Positions 44,397 through 52,279 of a DNA stretch of 64,000 nt are shown here, piece after piece (the stretch's first letter is position 1; each line of letters begins with the position of its first letter). The DNA lies in the NCBI RefSeq assembly GCF_003628305.1, contig NZ_RBZM01000002.1, positions 558,001 to 622,000 of the forward strand, written 5' to 3'. Made by a program: the position numbers and the translations under genes. Below the pieces are notes generated by a model. That model did not search any database. It saw only the letters and a program-made list of their open reading frames with translations, and was not told the origin of the DNA. Source of the stretch: Cohnella endophytica (GTDB taxonomy: Bacteria; Bacillota; Bacilli; Paenibacillales; Paenibacillaceae).

Positions 44397-45287
44397 TTAG
44401 TCCCTCCCATCCGAATAATACACCCAGTAGCGGGATGTCAGGAACATAACCCCCGTGACGGCGGCAACGATGATCAGCAACAGCCACGCCATCGCCGAAG
44501 CATAACCCATGTCAAGGAAAGTGAAGCCTTTGATATACAAGTATAAGGAATAGAGTAACGTCGAGTTGATCGGACCGCCCGAGCCTCCGCTGATAATGAA
44601 AGCTTTGGTAAACGTTTGGAACGACTGTATCAACGTAATTGTCAAATTGAAGAAAATAACGGGCGTGAGCAAAGGCATGGTGATCCGCGCGAATTTCCGG
44701 AAGATCCCGGCTCCGTCTACGGTCGCCGCCTCGTACAGCTCTTGGGGAATCTGCTTGAGTCCGGCCAAGAAAATGATCATGACCGATCCGAATTGCCATA
44801 CCGATAAGCCGATCAACGAATAAATCGCATACCTCGGATCCGCGATCCAGTTAGGACCCTCGATTCCGAAAAACCCGATAGCTTGGTTGAATATTCCCTC
44901 TTTATCGAAAACTTGTTTCCAGAGAACGGAAATCGCCACGCTTCCTCCGAGCAAGGAGGGAATGTAGTAGATCGTCCTATAGAGACCGAGAAACTTCATG
45001 CCCTGATTAAGCAGCATGGCTAATCCTAGCGCGAAAGCCAGGCGGAAAGGCACGGAAAGCAATACGTATTTGAACGTCACTTTAATCGAATCGCCAAGAC
45101 GGTAATCGTCGGTAAACATCGCTTTATAGTTGTCTAGACCTATCCATTTCGGTGCCGTCAGCAAGTCATACTTCGTGAAGGACAAATATAACGATGCAAT
45201 GATCGGGCTTAAATAAAGGAAAACAAATCCGATCAACCATGGCAACAGAAACAAATACCCGGCCGCGTAGGTTTTGTATTTCTGCAT
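44397..45287 (-). CDS. Sugar ABC transporter permease (MalF/UgpA type, CUT1)
   Basis: A 296-residue six-helix permease. It begins MQKYKTYAAGYLFLLPWLIGF, and the EAA loop is LYEAATVDGAGIFRKFARI near residue 190. AAGGAGCTAATCAA precedes the ATG. It is the first permease after the binding protein, separated from it by a stem-loop. Confidence 0.93.
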   Translation of the reverse strand: MQKYKTYAAGYLFLLPWLIGFVFLYLSPIIASLYLSFTKYDLLTAPKWIGLDNYKAMFTDDYRLGDSIKVTFKYVLLSVPFRLAFALGLAMLLNQGMKFLGLYRTIYYIPSLLGGSVAISVLWKQVFDKEGIFNQAIGFFGIEGPNWIADPRYAIYSLIGLSVWQFGSVMIIFLAGLKQIPQELYEAATVDGAGIFRKFARITMPLLTPVIFFNLTITLIQSFQTFTKAFIISGGSGGPINSTLLYSLYLYIKGFTFLDMGYASAMAWLLLIIVAAVTGVMFLTSRYWVYYSDGRD

Positions 45288-45313
45288 TTGATTAGCTCCT
45301 TATCTTTGGGAAA

Positions 45314-45332
45314 GGGAGCCGCGAAGGCTCCC
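45314..45332 (-). promoter_or_regulatory. Intercistronic stem-loop between binding protein and permease genes
   Basis: GGGAGCC (45314-45320) pairs with GGCTCCC (45326-45332) across a five-base loop. It occupies the same place as the hairpin at 3306-3336 in the first transporter and may set the binding-protein to permease ratio. Confidence 0.5.
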
Positions 45333-45362
45333 CGTTATCCCGCTTTCTCTTGATGTGAACGT

Positions 45363-46697
45363 TTATTGCGCTTTTGCTTTGAGGAGCAGTTTGTCCACTT
45401 CCGTCATGAATTCGTCAACTGCAGAATCGATCGACTTGGCTTTGAACGCGATTTTCTCGCTCGTCACTTGCAGCAGCTTCGTAAATTCGTTATCTAGCGG
45501 GAATTGTTGATAAACTACCGGCGGAGCCGTGTCGCTGACCAACGAAATGTAATCGTACAGCACTTTGTCGACTGGAGTGGATTGCGCGGCTAACGTGTCG
45601 CGAATCTTGCCGGACGGAGGCACGCCTCTCGTGCTGCCCAAAATAACTCCGGCTTCCGGATCGTTCACGAAGAAGTTAATGAACTTGGCGACTTCTTCCG
45701 GATGTTCCGTGCCTTCGTACGCCGTGAGATACTGACCCGAGATCGGCTGAACCATTCCGCTTCCAGCGGGGCCGTTCGGGAACAAGGCTAGAGCCAGACG
45801 GTCTTGCGTAAGTTCTTGGAAACCGAAAATCTGGGAAGCTGACGCACCTTGAATCGCGACTTGACCATTAACGAGCAAGGATTTGTCGACAGCCGTCGGC
45901 GGGTTGGCGACTTGAACGTCCGCCGGTACGATGGCTCCGGCTTTGCGCAACTCGTCCCAAATCGCGAACCAGCCTACGATGTCTTGTTTCTCGAAACGGC
46001 GATCTCCGTCGCGGTATAATTCTTTGCCCACGCCGCCTAGATAAGAGGCTAGCGTTGCTACGTCGCTGGAAAGATCATACGAGCCGTAATGGCCTTTGCC
46101 TAACTTCGCGGCAATTTCGATGGCGCTCGATTTGAAATCTTCATAAGTCCATTGATCCGTCGGAAGCGCTACGCCGGCTTTCTCGAACATGCTTGCGTTG
46201 TAGAGCAAGGAGGACGAGCTTACGCCCAGCGTAACTCCGTACAATTTATCGTTAAACGTGGCCGATTTCACTAAACCTTCGTTAAAATCGTCCAAGTTCA
46301 GAATGCCGCCTACATAAGGCTTCAGATCAAGCAAAGCGTTTTTATCAACGTATTCCTTGATATTGCCGCCCATCTGGATCAAATCGGGCGCGTTGCCTGC
46401 CGCGATCTGGGTATTCAGCTTGTCCATGTATCCGTCGAATCCGGAATATTCTCCCGTAATCGTAATGCCGGGATTTTTCTGTTCGAATAGCTCGATCGCT
46501 TTTTGCGTTCTCTCGTGTCTCTCGTCGGAGCCCCACCACGACATACGAAGCTCTACTTTTTTGCCCGCCGGCGCCGATGCGTTTCCGGCCGGTTGCGAAG
46601 CCGAATCGGTTCCAGCATCGTTATTGCCTTTGGAACAAGCGGAAAGGAGTAAGACTGCGGAAAGCATGGACGCAGTAATTGCTTTTCTGTTTAACAT
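45363..46697 (-). CDS. ABC transporter sugar-binding lipoprotein
   Basis: A 444-residue family 1 binding protein. The signal peptide ends in LSAC (Cys about 21), then an Asn/Ala/Ser/Gly linker. KVELRMSWWGSDERHERTQKAIELFEQKNPGITITGEY opens the mature fold, and ITGEYSGFDGYMDKLNTQIAAGNAPDLIQM is typical of family 1. I chose the ATG at 46697, with AAGGAGG nine bases upstream; a longer frame runs 19 codons into the leader. It is the first gene of a seven-gene operon that includes two permeases, kinase, regulator and two glycosidases. It is more distant from the other two binding proteins in the window. Confidence 0.92.
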   Translation of the reverse strand: MLNRKAITASMLSAVLLLSACSKGNNDAGTDSASQPAGNASAPAGKKVELRMSWWGSDERHERTQKAIELFEQKNPGITITGEYSGFDGYMDKLNTQIAAGNAPDLIQMGGNIKEYVDKNALLDLKPYVGGILNLDDFNEGLVKSATFNDKLYGVTLGVSSSSLLYNASMFEKAGVALPTDQWTYEDFKSSAIEIAAKLGKGHYGSYDLSSDVATLASYLGGVGKELYRDGDRRFEKQDIVGWFAIWDELRKAGAIVPADVQVANPPTAVDKSLLVNGQVAIQGASASQIFGFQELTQDRLALALFPNGPAGSGMVQPISGQYLTAYEGTEHPEEVAKFINFFVNDPEAGVILGSTRGVPPSGKIRDTLAAQSTPVDKVLYDYISLVSDTAPPVVYQQFPLDNEFTKLLQVTSEKIAFKAKSIDSAVDEFMTEVDKLLLKAKAQ

Positions 46698-46773
46698 GAA
46701 TCTGACCCTCCTTGAAGTTGACTGCTTTTCCATTGTAGAAGAGGCGTGCGACAAAGGACATAAAGAAAAGTAA

Positions 46774-46787
46774 GAGAAACGTTAACA
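46774..46787. promoter_or_regulatory. Weak cre-like site before the third transporter operon
   Basis: GAGAAACGTTAACA matches the cre consensus TGNAARCGNWWWCA at 12 of 14 positions, about 80 bases before the binding-protein start. CcpA control is plausible for this operon. Confidence 0.35.
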
Positions 46788-46838
46788 AAAATCAGATATT
46801 GCCTCGGCATGGCGATAATTTGTCCGCGTCGGCGTAAA

Positions 46839-46877
46839 CCGAAACCCTCCCTGCGCGGTAGCGAGGGAGGGTTTCGG
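46839..46877 (-). terminator. Terminator after the uronate operon
   Basis: A 14-bp perfect stem (46839-46852 with 46864-46877) with an 11-base loop lies past the stop of the minus-strand oxidoreductase at 46922. The T-tail on the minus strand is weak. Confidence 0.7.
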
Positions 46878-46921
46878 TCATGCTTGATCGTATAATAGTT
46901 CGCAGAGCTTTAGCTTAACGT

Positions 46922-48214
46922 TCAATCGTGAAACTTCACCAAGTCGGCAACCTTGACCGGCATGCCCGTACGGATCGAGCGATTGGCCGCGATGCCGGTC
47001 AAGATCGACCGTGCACCGTCTACGTGATTGGCCTTGCGTTGATAAGGATCTTCGATCGGCGTACCGAAAATGTCGTTCAACAGAACCGGATCGCCGCCGC
47101 CGTGACCGCCCTCGCCTTCCTCCAGTTCGATCTCTACCGGAGGTTCCCACATCGGGAAGAGAATGATGCGTTTATCCTTGAGCGCTCCCTCCAGCGCTTT
47201 ATCGCCGCCGGAATTCACGTAGGACTGTTCCACGATCGTCATTTCCAGACGCCCTTTAGTCCCGTTGAAAGCGATCCGATACCCTTCCCAAGGCATGTAC
47301 GCGTTCAAAGAATACGTCAGAATCGCTTTGTTGCGATATTTAACGATAACGCCCATCGTGTCCTCAATGCTGATGCCGTCTCCGAATACGCTTTGGTCGC
47401 GGCGATATCCATCCTCTTGCTCGGCATTCAAATACATCTCTTTAAGATGCTCGTTCTCGTCCAAATGCAACGCGAACGGATCGTCTTTGGCGAGAGGATT
47501 ACCCGTGGCCCGTTCGTAGAAATCCGTGACTCCCCGTTGTTCCGCGTTTTCCTTTCCGTAGAAAAGCAAGTCGCCGTAAGCGAATACTTCCTCCGGCTGC
47601 GAGCCGATCCAATAATTGACCAGGTCGAAATGATGCGTCGACTTGTGCACGAGAAGTCCGCCGCCATTGCGCTTATCGCGATGCCACCTGCGGAAATAGT
47701 CGGCTCCGTGCATCGTGTTGAGCAGCCATTCGAAATGGACCGAGGTCACTTGGCCGATCGCCCCTTGCATGATCAATTCCCTGGCTTTCGTATGATGCGG
47801 AGCGTAACGATAGTTAAACGTTACCCGTACTTCCCGCCCCGTCCGATCTACCGCGTCGAGAATTTCCTGGCATTTGTTCTCGTCCACCGTCATCGGTTTC
47901 TCCGTAATGACGTCGCAGCCGAGTTCCATCGCGCGAATAATATAAGTATGGTGCGTGCGGTCGACGCTCGTTACGATGACCGCGTCCGGCTTTTCTTTTT
48001 CGATCATGAGATCGAATTCGTTCGCCCGGTAAGTGTTGACGCGTGGATAGTCGTATTTCTCCTCCAGCAGCTTGTTCGCATAGTTCATTCTCGTTTGATT
48101 CGTATCGCAGATCGCGGTCAACTCCGACGTTTCCTTGAATTGCGAAGCGATCGCGCCGTAGAAAAACTCCGCTCTGCCTCCTGCTCCGACCAATACGTAT
48201 TTTTTTCTAGCCAT
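46922..48214 (-). CDS. Gfo/Idh/MocA family oxidoreductase
   Basis: A 430-residue NAD(P)-dependent dehydrogenase of the longer Gfo/Idh/MocA group. The N-terminus KKYVLVGAGGRAEFFYGA forms the Rossmann loop, EKPMTVDENKC carries the catalytic-region lysine, and YRYAPHHTKARELI and the HKSTHHFDLVNYWIG metal/substrate segment follow. GAGGAGAGC precedes the ATG. It is the last gene of an operon after uxaC and uxaB and probably acts on a uronate or related sugar acid. Its substrate is not evident. Confidence 0.9.
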   Translation of the reverse strand: MARKKYVLVGAGGRAEFFYGAIASQFKETSELTAICDTNQTRMNYANKLLEEKYDYPRVNTYRANEFDLMIEKEKPDAVIVTSVDRTHHTYIIRAMELGCDVITEKPMTVDENKCQEILDAVDRTGREVRVTFNYRYAPHHTKARELIMQGAIGQVTSVHFEWLLNTMHGADYFRRWHRDKRNGGGLLVHKSTHHFDLVNYWIGSQPEEVFAYGDLLFYGKENAEQRGVTDFYERATGNPLAKDDPFALHLDENEHLKEMYLNAEQEDGYRRDQSVFGDGISIEDTMGVIVKYRNKAILTYSLNAYMPWEGYRIAFNGTKGRLEMTIVEQSYVNSGGDKALEGALKDKRIILFPMWEPPVEIELEEGEGGHGGGDPVLLNDIFGTPIEDPYQRKANHVDGARSILTGIAANRSIRTGMPVKVADLVKFHD

Positions 48215-48283
48215 GTTAAGCTCTCCTCTTTATTTGGAATGAATTAATGAATGCATGATTACCTTATTGCAATACCGTTTCCT

Positions 48284-49804
48284 TCAACGGCTAGACTTCT
48301 CCCACTTAGCGAAGTGTCCGGAGACCTTGTCGGCCAACCCCGGCAATTCCGTCAAGTCTTCGCCCCATAACTCGGTTAGCGCTAGAATACGTCTCGCACT
48401 ATCTTTGGCGCCATCACCGTCTCCGGTAGTGGGCGATTGCCAAGTTTTCCGGATGAGATCGAGAAGTAGCGGATCGTCGCGCGTCTGCAATGGGGTCCCT
48501 TTCTGCGATTGATTGTCGTCCGACTCGGAATGAGGTTCCGGGAGACACAATCGAATCATCGACGCGAGCGACTCCGCGAGAATCGGAGGCGTCTTCCCCG
48601 TAGCGCCGATGTACGCCTTCACGGAAGGAAGTAGTCGTACCTTCCATTTGGCGATGCCGTTCATCGCGATATCCGCCAAACGGTGACGAATGTACGGATT
48701 GCGGAAACGCTCCAGCGTTTCGTTCGCGTATGCCAGCAACTCGCCGCGGTCGAGCGGTATTCCAGGCAGGATTTCATCGAACAGCCCTTGTATGAATTTG
48801 GGTCCCCATGCCGGATGCTCGAGAGCCTCCCGCACTTCCCGCAGACCGTTCATCAGGCCTATTGTAGCCATTAGGGTGTGCGTACCGTTCAAAATGCGAA
48901 CTTTACGCATCCGGAAAGGGGTCAAATCGTCCACCCAACGGACGTTTAAGCCTGCCGTCTCCAACGGCAGACGTTCCTCTAGTTCGCGCCCCGCTTGGAT
49001 CGCCCAGAGATAATAGGGCTCGGACGTCACGAGCAGCGGGTCGGCATAACCCCATTCCGAGAATAACCCCTCCGCCTCTTCGGCGGGGAATCCGGTTACG
49101 ATCCGGTCGACCAGCGTATTGAGAAAACGATTGGATTCGCGAACCCAGCTTTTGAAAGCATCCGGTAAACGCCAATCATCCGCATGTCGGAGCACCGTCT
49201 CCAACAGCCTATCCCCATTTTGCTCGATCAGTTCGCAGGGAAGGTGAATCAATCCTTTGCCCGGATCCCCCGAGAATCGTTCGAATCTGCGATACAGGAA
49301 CGCAGTCAGCTTGCCCGGAAACGAGGAGACGGGTTCGCGTGGATTCCATTCCGAATGCCGGTAGGCGATTCCCGCTTCCGTCGTATTCGAGATGACGAAC
49401 TCCAATTCCGGTCCTTCGGCCAGCTCCAGGAAAGACTCCCATTCCCCGTACGGATCGATCATTCTCGATAACACGGTCACGGTCTCTTTTTCTTCCAGTC
49501 GCTGCCCTTCCCTCAATCCGCGTACCAACAAAGTATAGATTCCGTTCTGGGCTTTAAGCTGATCCAGCTTCGTCTTGCCGGACGGCCGCGGTTGAGTCAC
49601 GGCTACGGCGCCGTTAAACAGTTGTTTGCGATTGCAGGTTTCCAGCATCCAATCCGCGAACCCTCTCAGGAAGTTGCCTTCTCCGAATTGCAATACTTTG
49701 ACGGGCAACTCCCCCGAACGGCGAAATCGAGCAAGGCCGTCGGGTTGGAGAATATCCGGACCGATGAGCGGCAAAGTCTCCGAAGCAGTCGCTTCCGGCT
49801 TCAT
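48284..49804 (-). CDS. uxaB: Tagaturonate reductase
   Basis: This 506-residue cytoplasmic enzyme of the mannitol dehydrogenase superfamily reduces D-tagaturonate (or D-fructuronate) with NADH to the aldonate in hexuronate catabolism. VLQFGEGNFLRGFADWML is the typical N-terminal nucleotide-binding motif, VISNTTEAGI the second. VRILNGTHTLMATIGLM carries the catalytic Asn/His segment. I chose the ATG at 49804, which overlaps the uxaC stop as ATGA; a longer frame extends 48 codons into uxaC. It is translationally coupled to uxaC. Confidence 0.93.
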   Translation of the reverse strand: MKPEATASETLPLIGPDILQPDGLARFRRSGELPVKVLQFGEGNFLRGFADWMLETCNRKQLFNGAVAVTQPRPSGKTKLDQLKAQNGIYTLLVRGLREGQRLEEKETVTVLSRMIDPYGEWESFLELAEGPELEFVISNTTEAGIAYRHSEWNPREPVSSFPGKLTAFLYRRFERFSGDPGKGLIHLPCELIEQNGDRLLETVLRHADDWRLPDAFKSWVRESNRFLNTLVDRIVTGFPAEEAEGLFSEWGYADPLLVTSEPYYLWAIQAGRELEERLPLETAGLNVRWVDDLTPFRMRKVRILNGTHTLMATIGLMNGLREVREALEHPAWGPKFIQGLFDEILPGIPLDRGELLAYANETLERFRNPYIRHRLADIAMNGIAKWKVRLLPSVKAYIGATGKTPPILAESLASMIRLCLPEPHSESDDNQSQKGTPLQTRDDPLLLDLIRKTWQSPTTGDGDGAKDSARRILALTELWGEDLTELPGLADKVSGHFAKWEKSSR

Positions 49805-51237
49805 TTCGCACTTCCTTCGGCTGATCCGGAACCGAATCTGAAATAACGTTCCGCGTTTCGGTAACCGATATCTTGCACGATACCGCCAAGCCACGCGAGA
49901 TCGTGCGGAGCTTCGCCCCGCTCTACCCATTCGCCGAGCATGTTGCATAATATTCTTCTGAAATATTCGTGCCTCGTGAAAGAGAGGAAACTGCGAGAGT
50001 CCGTTAGCATCCCGACGAATCGGCCAAGCAATCCCATATTGGCAAGCGAAGTCATCTGAGAGACCATGCCGTCTTTCGTATCGTTAAACCACCAAGCGGA
50101 GCCGAGCTGGATTTTCCCGGGGATACCGCCCCCTTGGAACGAGCCGATAATGGAAGCGAGCACGTCGTTGTCCTTCGGATTCAGGGAGTACAAAATCGTG
50201 CGCGGCAACGCTCCTTCTCTGTCCCAAGCGTCTAGCAAACCGACGATCGCTCCCGCCAGCCGTCCGTCGCCGATCGAATCGTAGCCGGTATCCGGTCCGA
50301 GTGCCGCGAACATGCGCCCGTTATTGTTACGGCTTGCATGGAGGTGTAATTGCATGGCCCATTCCCGCTGGGAATACCACCTTCCGAGCTGAAGCAACGT
50401 TGCCGTCTTATAGCCGTTCTCCTCTTCTTTGCTTACGCGTTCCCCTTTGAGCGCTTTAGCGAAGATCGCGGACGCTTCTTCTAGCGTTGCAGGCGCGTAA
50501 GGAACTTCGTCCAACGCGTGATCCGAGATGCGACATCCCCGCTCGTGGAAATACGAGATTCGGGATTCTAACGCTTCCAACAACGCTCCGTAATCGCCGA
50601 TCGGCGAACCTATCGCTTCTTCCATTCGGCGAATCCAAGGAAGAAAGGTGCCTTGGCCGATATTCAGCGCTTTGTCGGGACGGAACGAAGGCAACACGAG
50701 GGTATCGAAGCCCTCGTCTGACCGAATCGCTTCATGGTGCTCGAGAGAGTCGGCCGGATCGTCTGTCGTACAGATAACGGCTACGTTATTGTTGCGAATC
50801 AGGTCGCGAACGGAATAACCTTCCCCGTCGAAGCAGGCTTTTGTTTTGTCCCAGATGATCCGGGCGTTTCCTTCGTGAATCAAATCATCGACACCGAACA
50901 TTCGGCGTAGCTCCAGATGCGACCAATGGTAGAGCGGATTGCCAATGGCAGCGGGCACCGTACGCGTCCAAGCGAGAAAACGGTCGTAGTCTTCCGCTCC
51001 CTGTCCGCCCGTCACGTATTTTTCCTCTACTCCATTAGCTCGCATAGCCCTCCATTTGTAATGGTCGCCATATAACCAAGCTTCCGTCAAATTCGCGAAT
51101 CTTTTGTTCTCGGCGATCTCCCGGGGATCCAAGTGGCAATGATAGTCGATAATCGGCAAACCGGCGGCATAATCGTGATAGAGCCGGATCGCGGTGTCGT
51201 TATGCAACAAGAAATGTTCGTCCATGAATGGCTTCAT
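49801..51237 (-). CDS. uxaC: Glucuronate (hexuronate) isomerase
   Basis: A 478-residue amidohydrolase-fold enzyme that converts D-glucuronate to D-fructuronate and D-galacturonate to D-tagaturonate, the first step of hexuronate use. The N-terminus has PIIDYHCHLDP with the HxH metal motif, and LHLHASRNNNGRMFAALGPDTGYDS is the typical central segment. AGGAGG precedes the ATG at 51237 at slightly long spacing. It is the first gene of the uxaC-uxaB-oxidoreductase operon and is divergent from an AraC regulator. The dehydratase and kinase steps are not encoded in this window. Confidence 0.94.
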   Translation of the reverse strand: MKPFMDEHFLLHNDTAIRLYHDYAAGLPIIDYHCHLDPREIAENKRFANLTEAWLYGDHYKWRAMRANGVEEKYVTGGQGAEDYDRFLAWTRTVPAAIGNPLYHWSHLELRRMFGVDDLIHEGNARIIWDKTKACFDGEGYSVRDLIRNNNVAVICTTDDPADSLEHHEAIRSDEGFDTLVLPSFRPDKALNIGQGTFLPWIRRMEEAIGSPIGDYGALLEALESRISYFHERGCRISDHALDEVPYAPATLEEASAIFAKALKGERVSKEEENGYKTATLLQLGRWYSQREWAMQLHLHASRNNNGRMFAALGPDTGYDSIGDGRLAGAIVGLLDAWDREGALPRTILYSLNPKDNDVLASIIGSFQGGGIPGKIQLGSAWWFNDTKDGMVSQMTSLANMGLLGRFVGMLTDSRSFLSFTRHEYFRRILCNMLGEWVERGEAPHDLAWLGGIVQDIGYRNAERYFRFGSGSAEGSAK

Positions 51238-51303
51238 AAGCTTAGCAAGGCCTCCTAGAGCTTAAATATGAACTTATCATAGGACAATTTATATCCGTTG
51301 TAT

Positions 51304-51345
51304 TGCTCTTTTTTGTTATAATGGCATGAAGTATGATCTTTTTTG
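51304..51345. promoter_or_regulatory. Direct repeat in the uxaC/AraC divergent promoter region
   Basis: TGCTCTTTTTTG (51304-51315) and TGATCTTTTTTG (51334-51345) are 30 bases apart, about three helical turns. AraC-type dimers bind such repeats. A TATAAT (51317-51322) lies between them, so occupancy would affect the regulator's own promoter. Confidence 0.5.
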
Positions 51346-51360
51346 CTCTGAGGTGACGAG

Positions 51361-52215
51361 ATGATAGCCAAGGATACCATTACCGTCGATTACGGTCACG
51401 AAGAGGGCGATTTTTATTTGCACCAAGTCATGCGCTCGAGTCCGTTCGATCAAGATAACCATTATCACGGTACTTACGAAATTTACTACCTACTGTCGGG
51501 AAGACGCCATTATTTCATTAAGGATTCCGCTTATTCGGTCGCTGCCGGAGATCTCGTTTTCATCAACAAATACGACGTTCACAAAACTTCCGTGCTCGGA
51601 TCTCCTCAACATGAACGAATCGTCATGAACTTCAGCGACGACTTTCTCGGCTCCGGCCATCCTCTCTTCATGCCCGAACTGCTGCGAATATTCAGTCGGG
51701 AAAACCATTTGTACCGCTTGAAGCCCCAAGCGCAATGGTTCGTCGAAGACTTGTTCCGCAAGTTGGCGGAAGAGTCCCAACGCCAAGAAGACGGATTCGA
51801 ATTATCGATCCGCCTACTTGTTACGCAGTTGCTATTGTTCGCCTCGCGAATGAAGGAAAACGACTTCCCGGTTACCGAAGACCCGCTCAGTCCGACGCAT
51901 CGCAGAATCGCAGAAGTGGTTAAGTTCATCAACGCGCATTACGCGGACAAACTTCCGCTTGCGGAGTTGTCCGAACGCTTCGGAATGAGTCCATCCTATT
52001 TAAGCCGCACGTTCAAGAAAGTAACCGGCTTCACCGTCGTGGGTTACCAGAACTTGACGCGCGTGCGCGAAGCGCAGTCCCTATTGGCCCATTCGGACGC
52101 CAAAGTTGCGGATATCGCCGATCGTGTCGGCTTCGAACAATTCGCCCATTTCAATCGGACGTTCAAGAAGATTACGGGAACGAACCCTACCCGTTACAGG
52201 AAGTGGAACGTCTAA
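51361..52215 (+). CDS. AraC family transcriptional regulator with cupin sensor domain
   Basis: A 284-residue regulator. The N-terminal cupin (about 10-110) has HYHGTYEIYYLLSGRRHYFI and GDLVFINKYDVHKT. The C-terminal double HTH (about 185-284) has MSPSYLSRTFKKVTGFTV and QFAHFNRTFKKITGTNPTRYRKW. GAGGTGACGAG precedes the ATG. It is divergent from uxaC and is the likely activator of uronate genes, binding a sugar ligand through its cupin. Confidence 0.93.
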   Translation: MIAKDTITVDYGHEEGDFYLHQVMRSSPFDQDNHYHGTYEIYYLLSGRRHYFIKDSAYSVAAGDLVFINKYDVHKTSVLGSPQHERIVMNFSDDFLGSGHPLFMPELLRIFSRENHLYRLKPQAQWFVEDLFRKLAEESQRQEDGFELSIRLLVTQLLLFASRMKENDFPVTEDPLSPTHRRIAEVVKFINAHYADKLPLAELSERFGMSPSYLSRTFKKVTGFTVVGYQNLTRVREAQSLLAHSDAKVADIADRVGFEQFAHFNRTFKKITGTNPTRYRKWNV

Positions 52216-52235
52216 GTTCGAGGACTGGATAAGGG

Positions 52236-52264
52236 AAGAACCCGCCTTGCGAGGGCGGGTTCTT
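52236..52264. terminator. Bidirectional terminator
   Basis: An 11-bp perfect stem (52236-52246 with 52254-52264), GC-rich at the loop end, with TCTTTTC after it on the plus strand. It ends the AraC gene and the large minus-strand secreted protein gene. Confidence 0.88.
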
Positions 52265-52279
52265 CTTTTCGATTCAGGC

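Noticed and set aside
46928-48247. 439-codon open frame on the plus strand opposite an oxidoreductase
   Set aside because: Mirror-frame of the real gene, rich in Arg/His, with no ribosome site; the minus-strand frame has the Rossmann motif.
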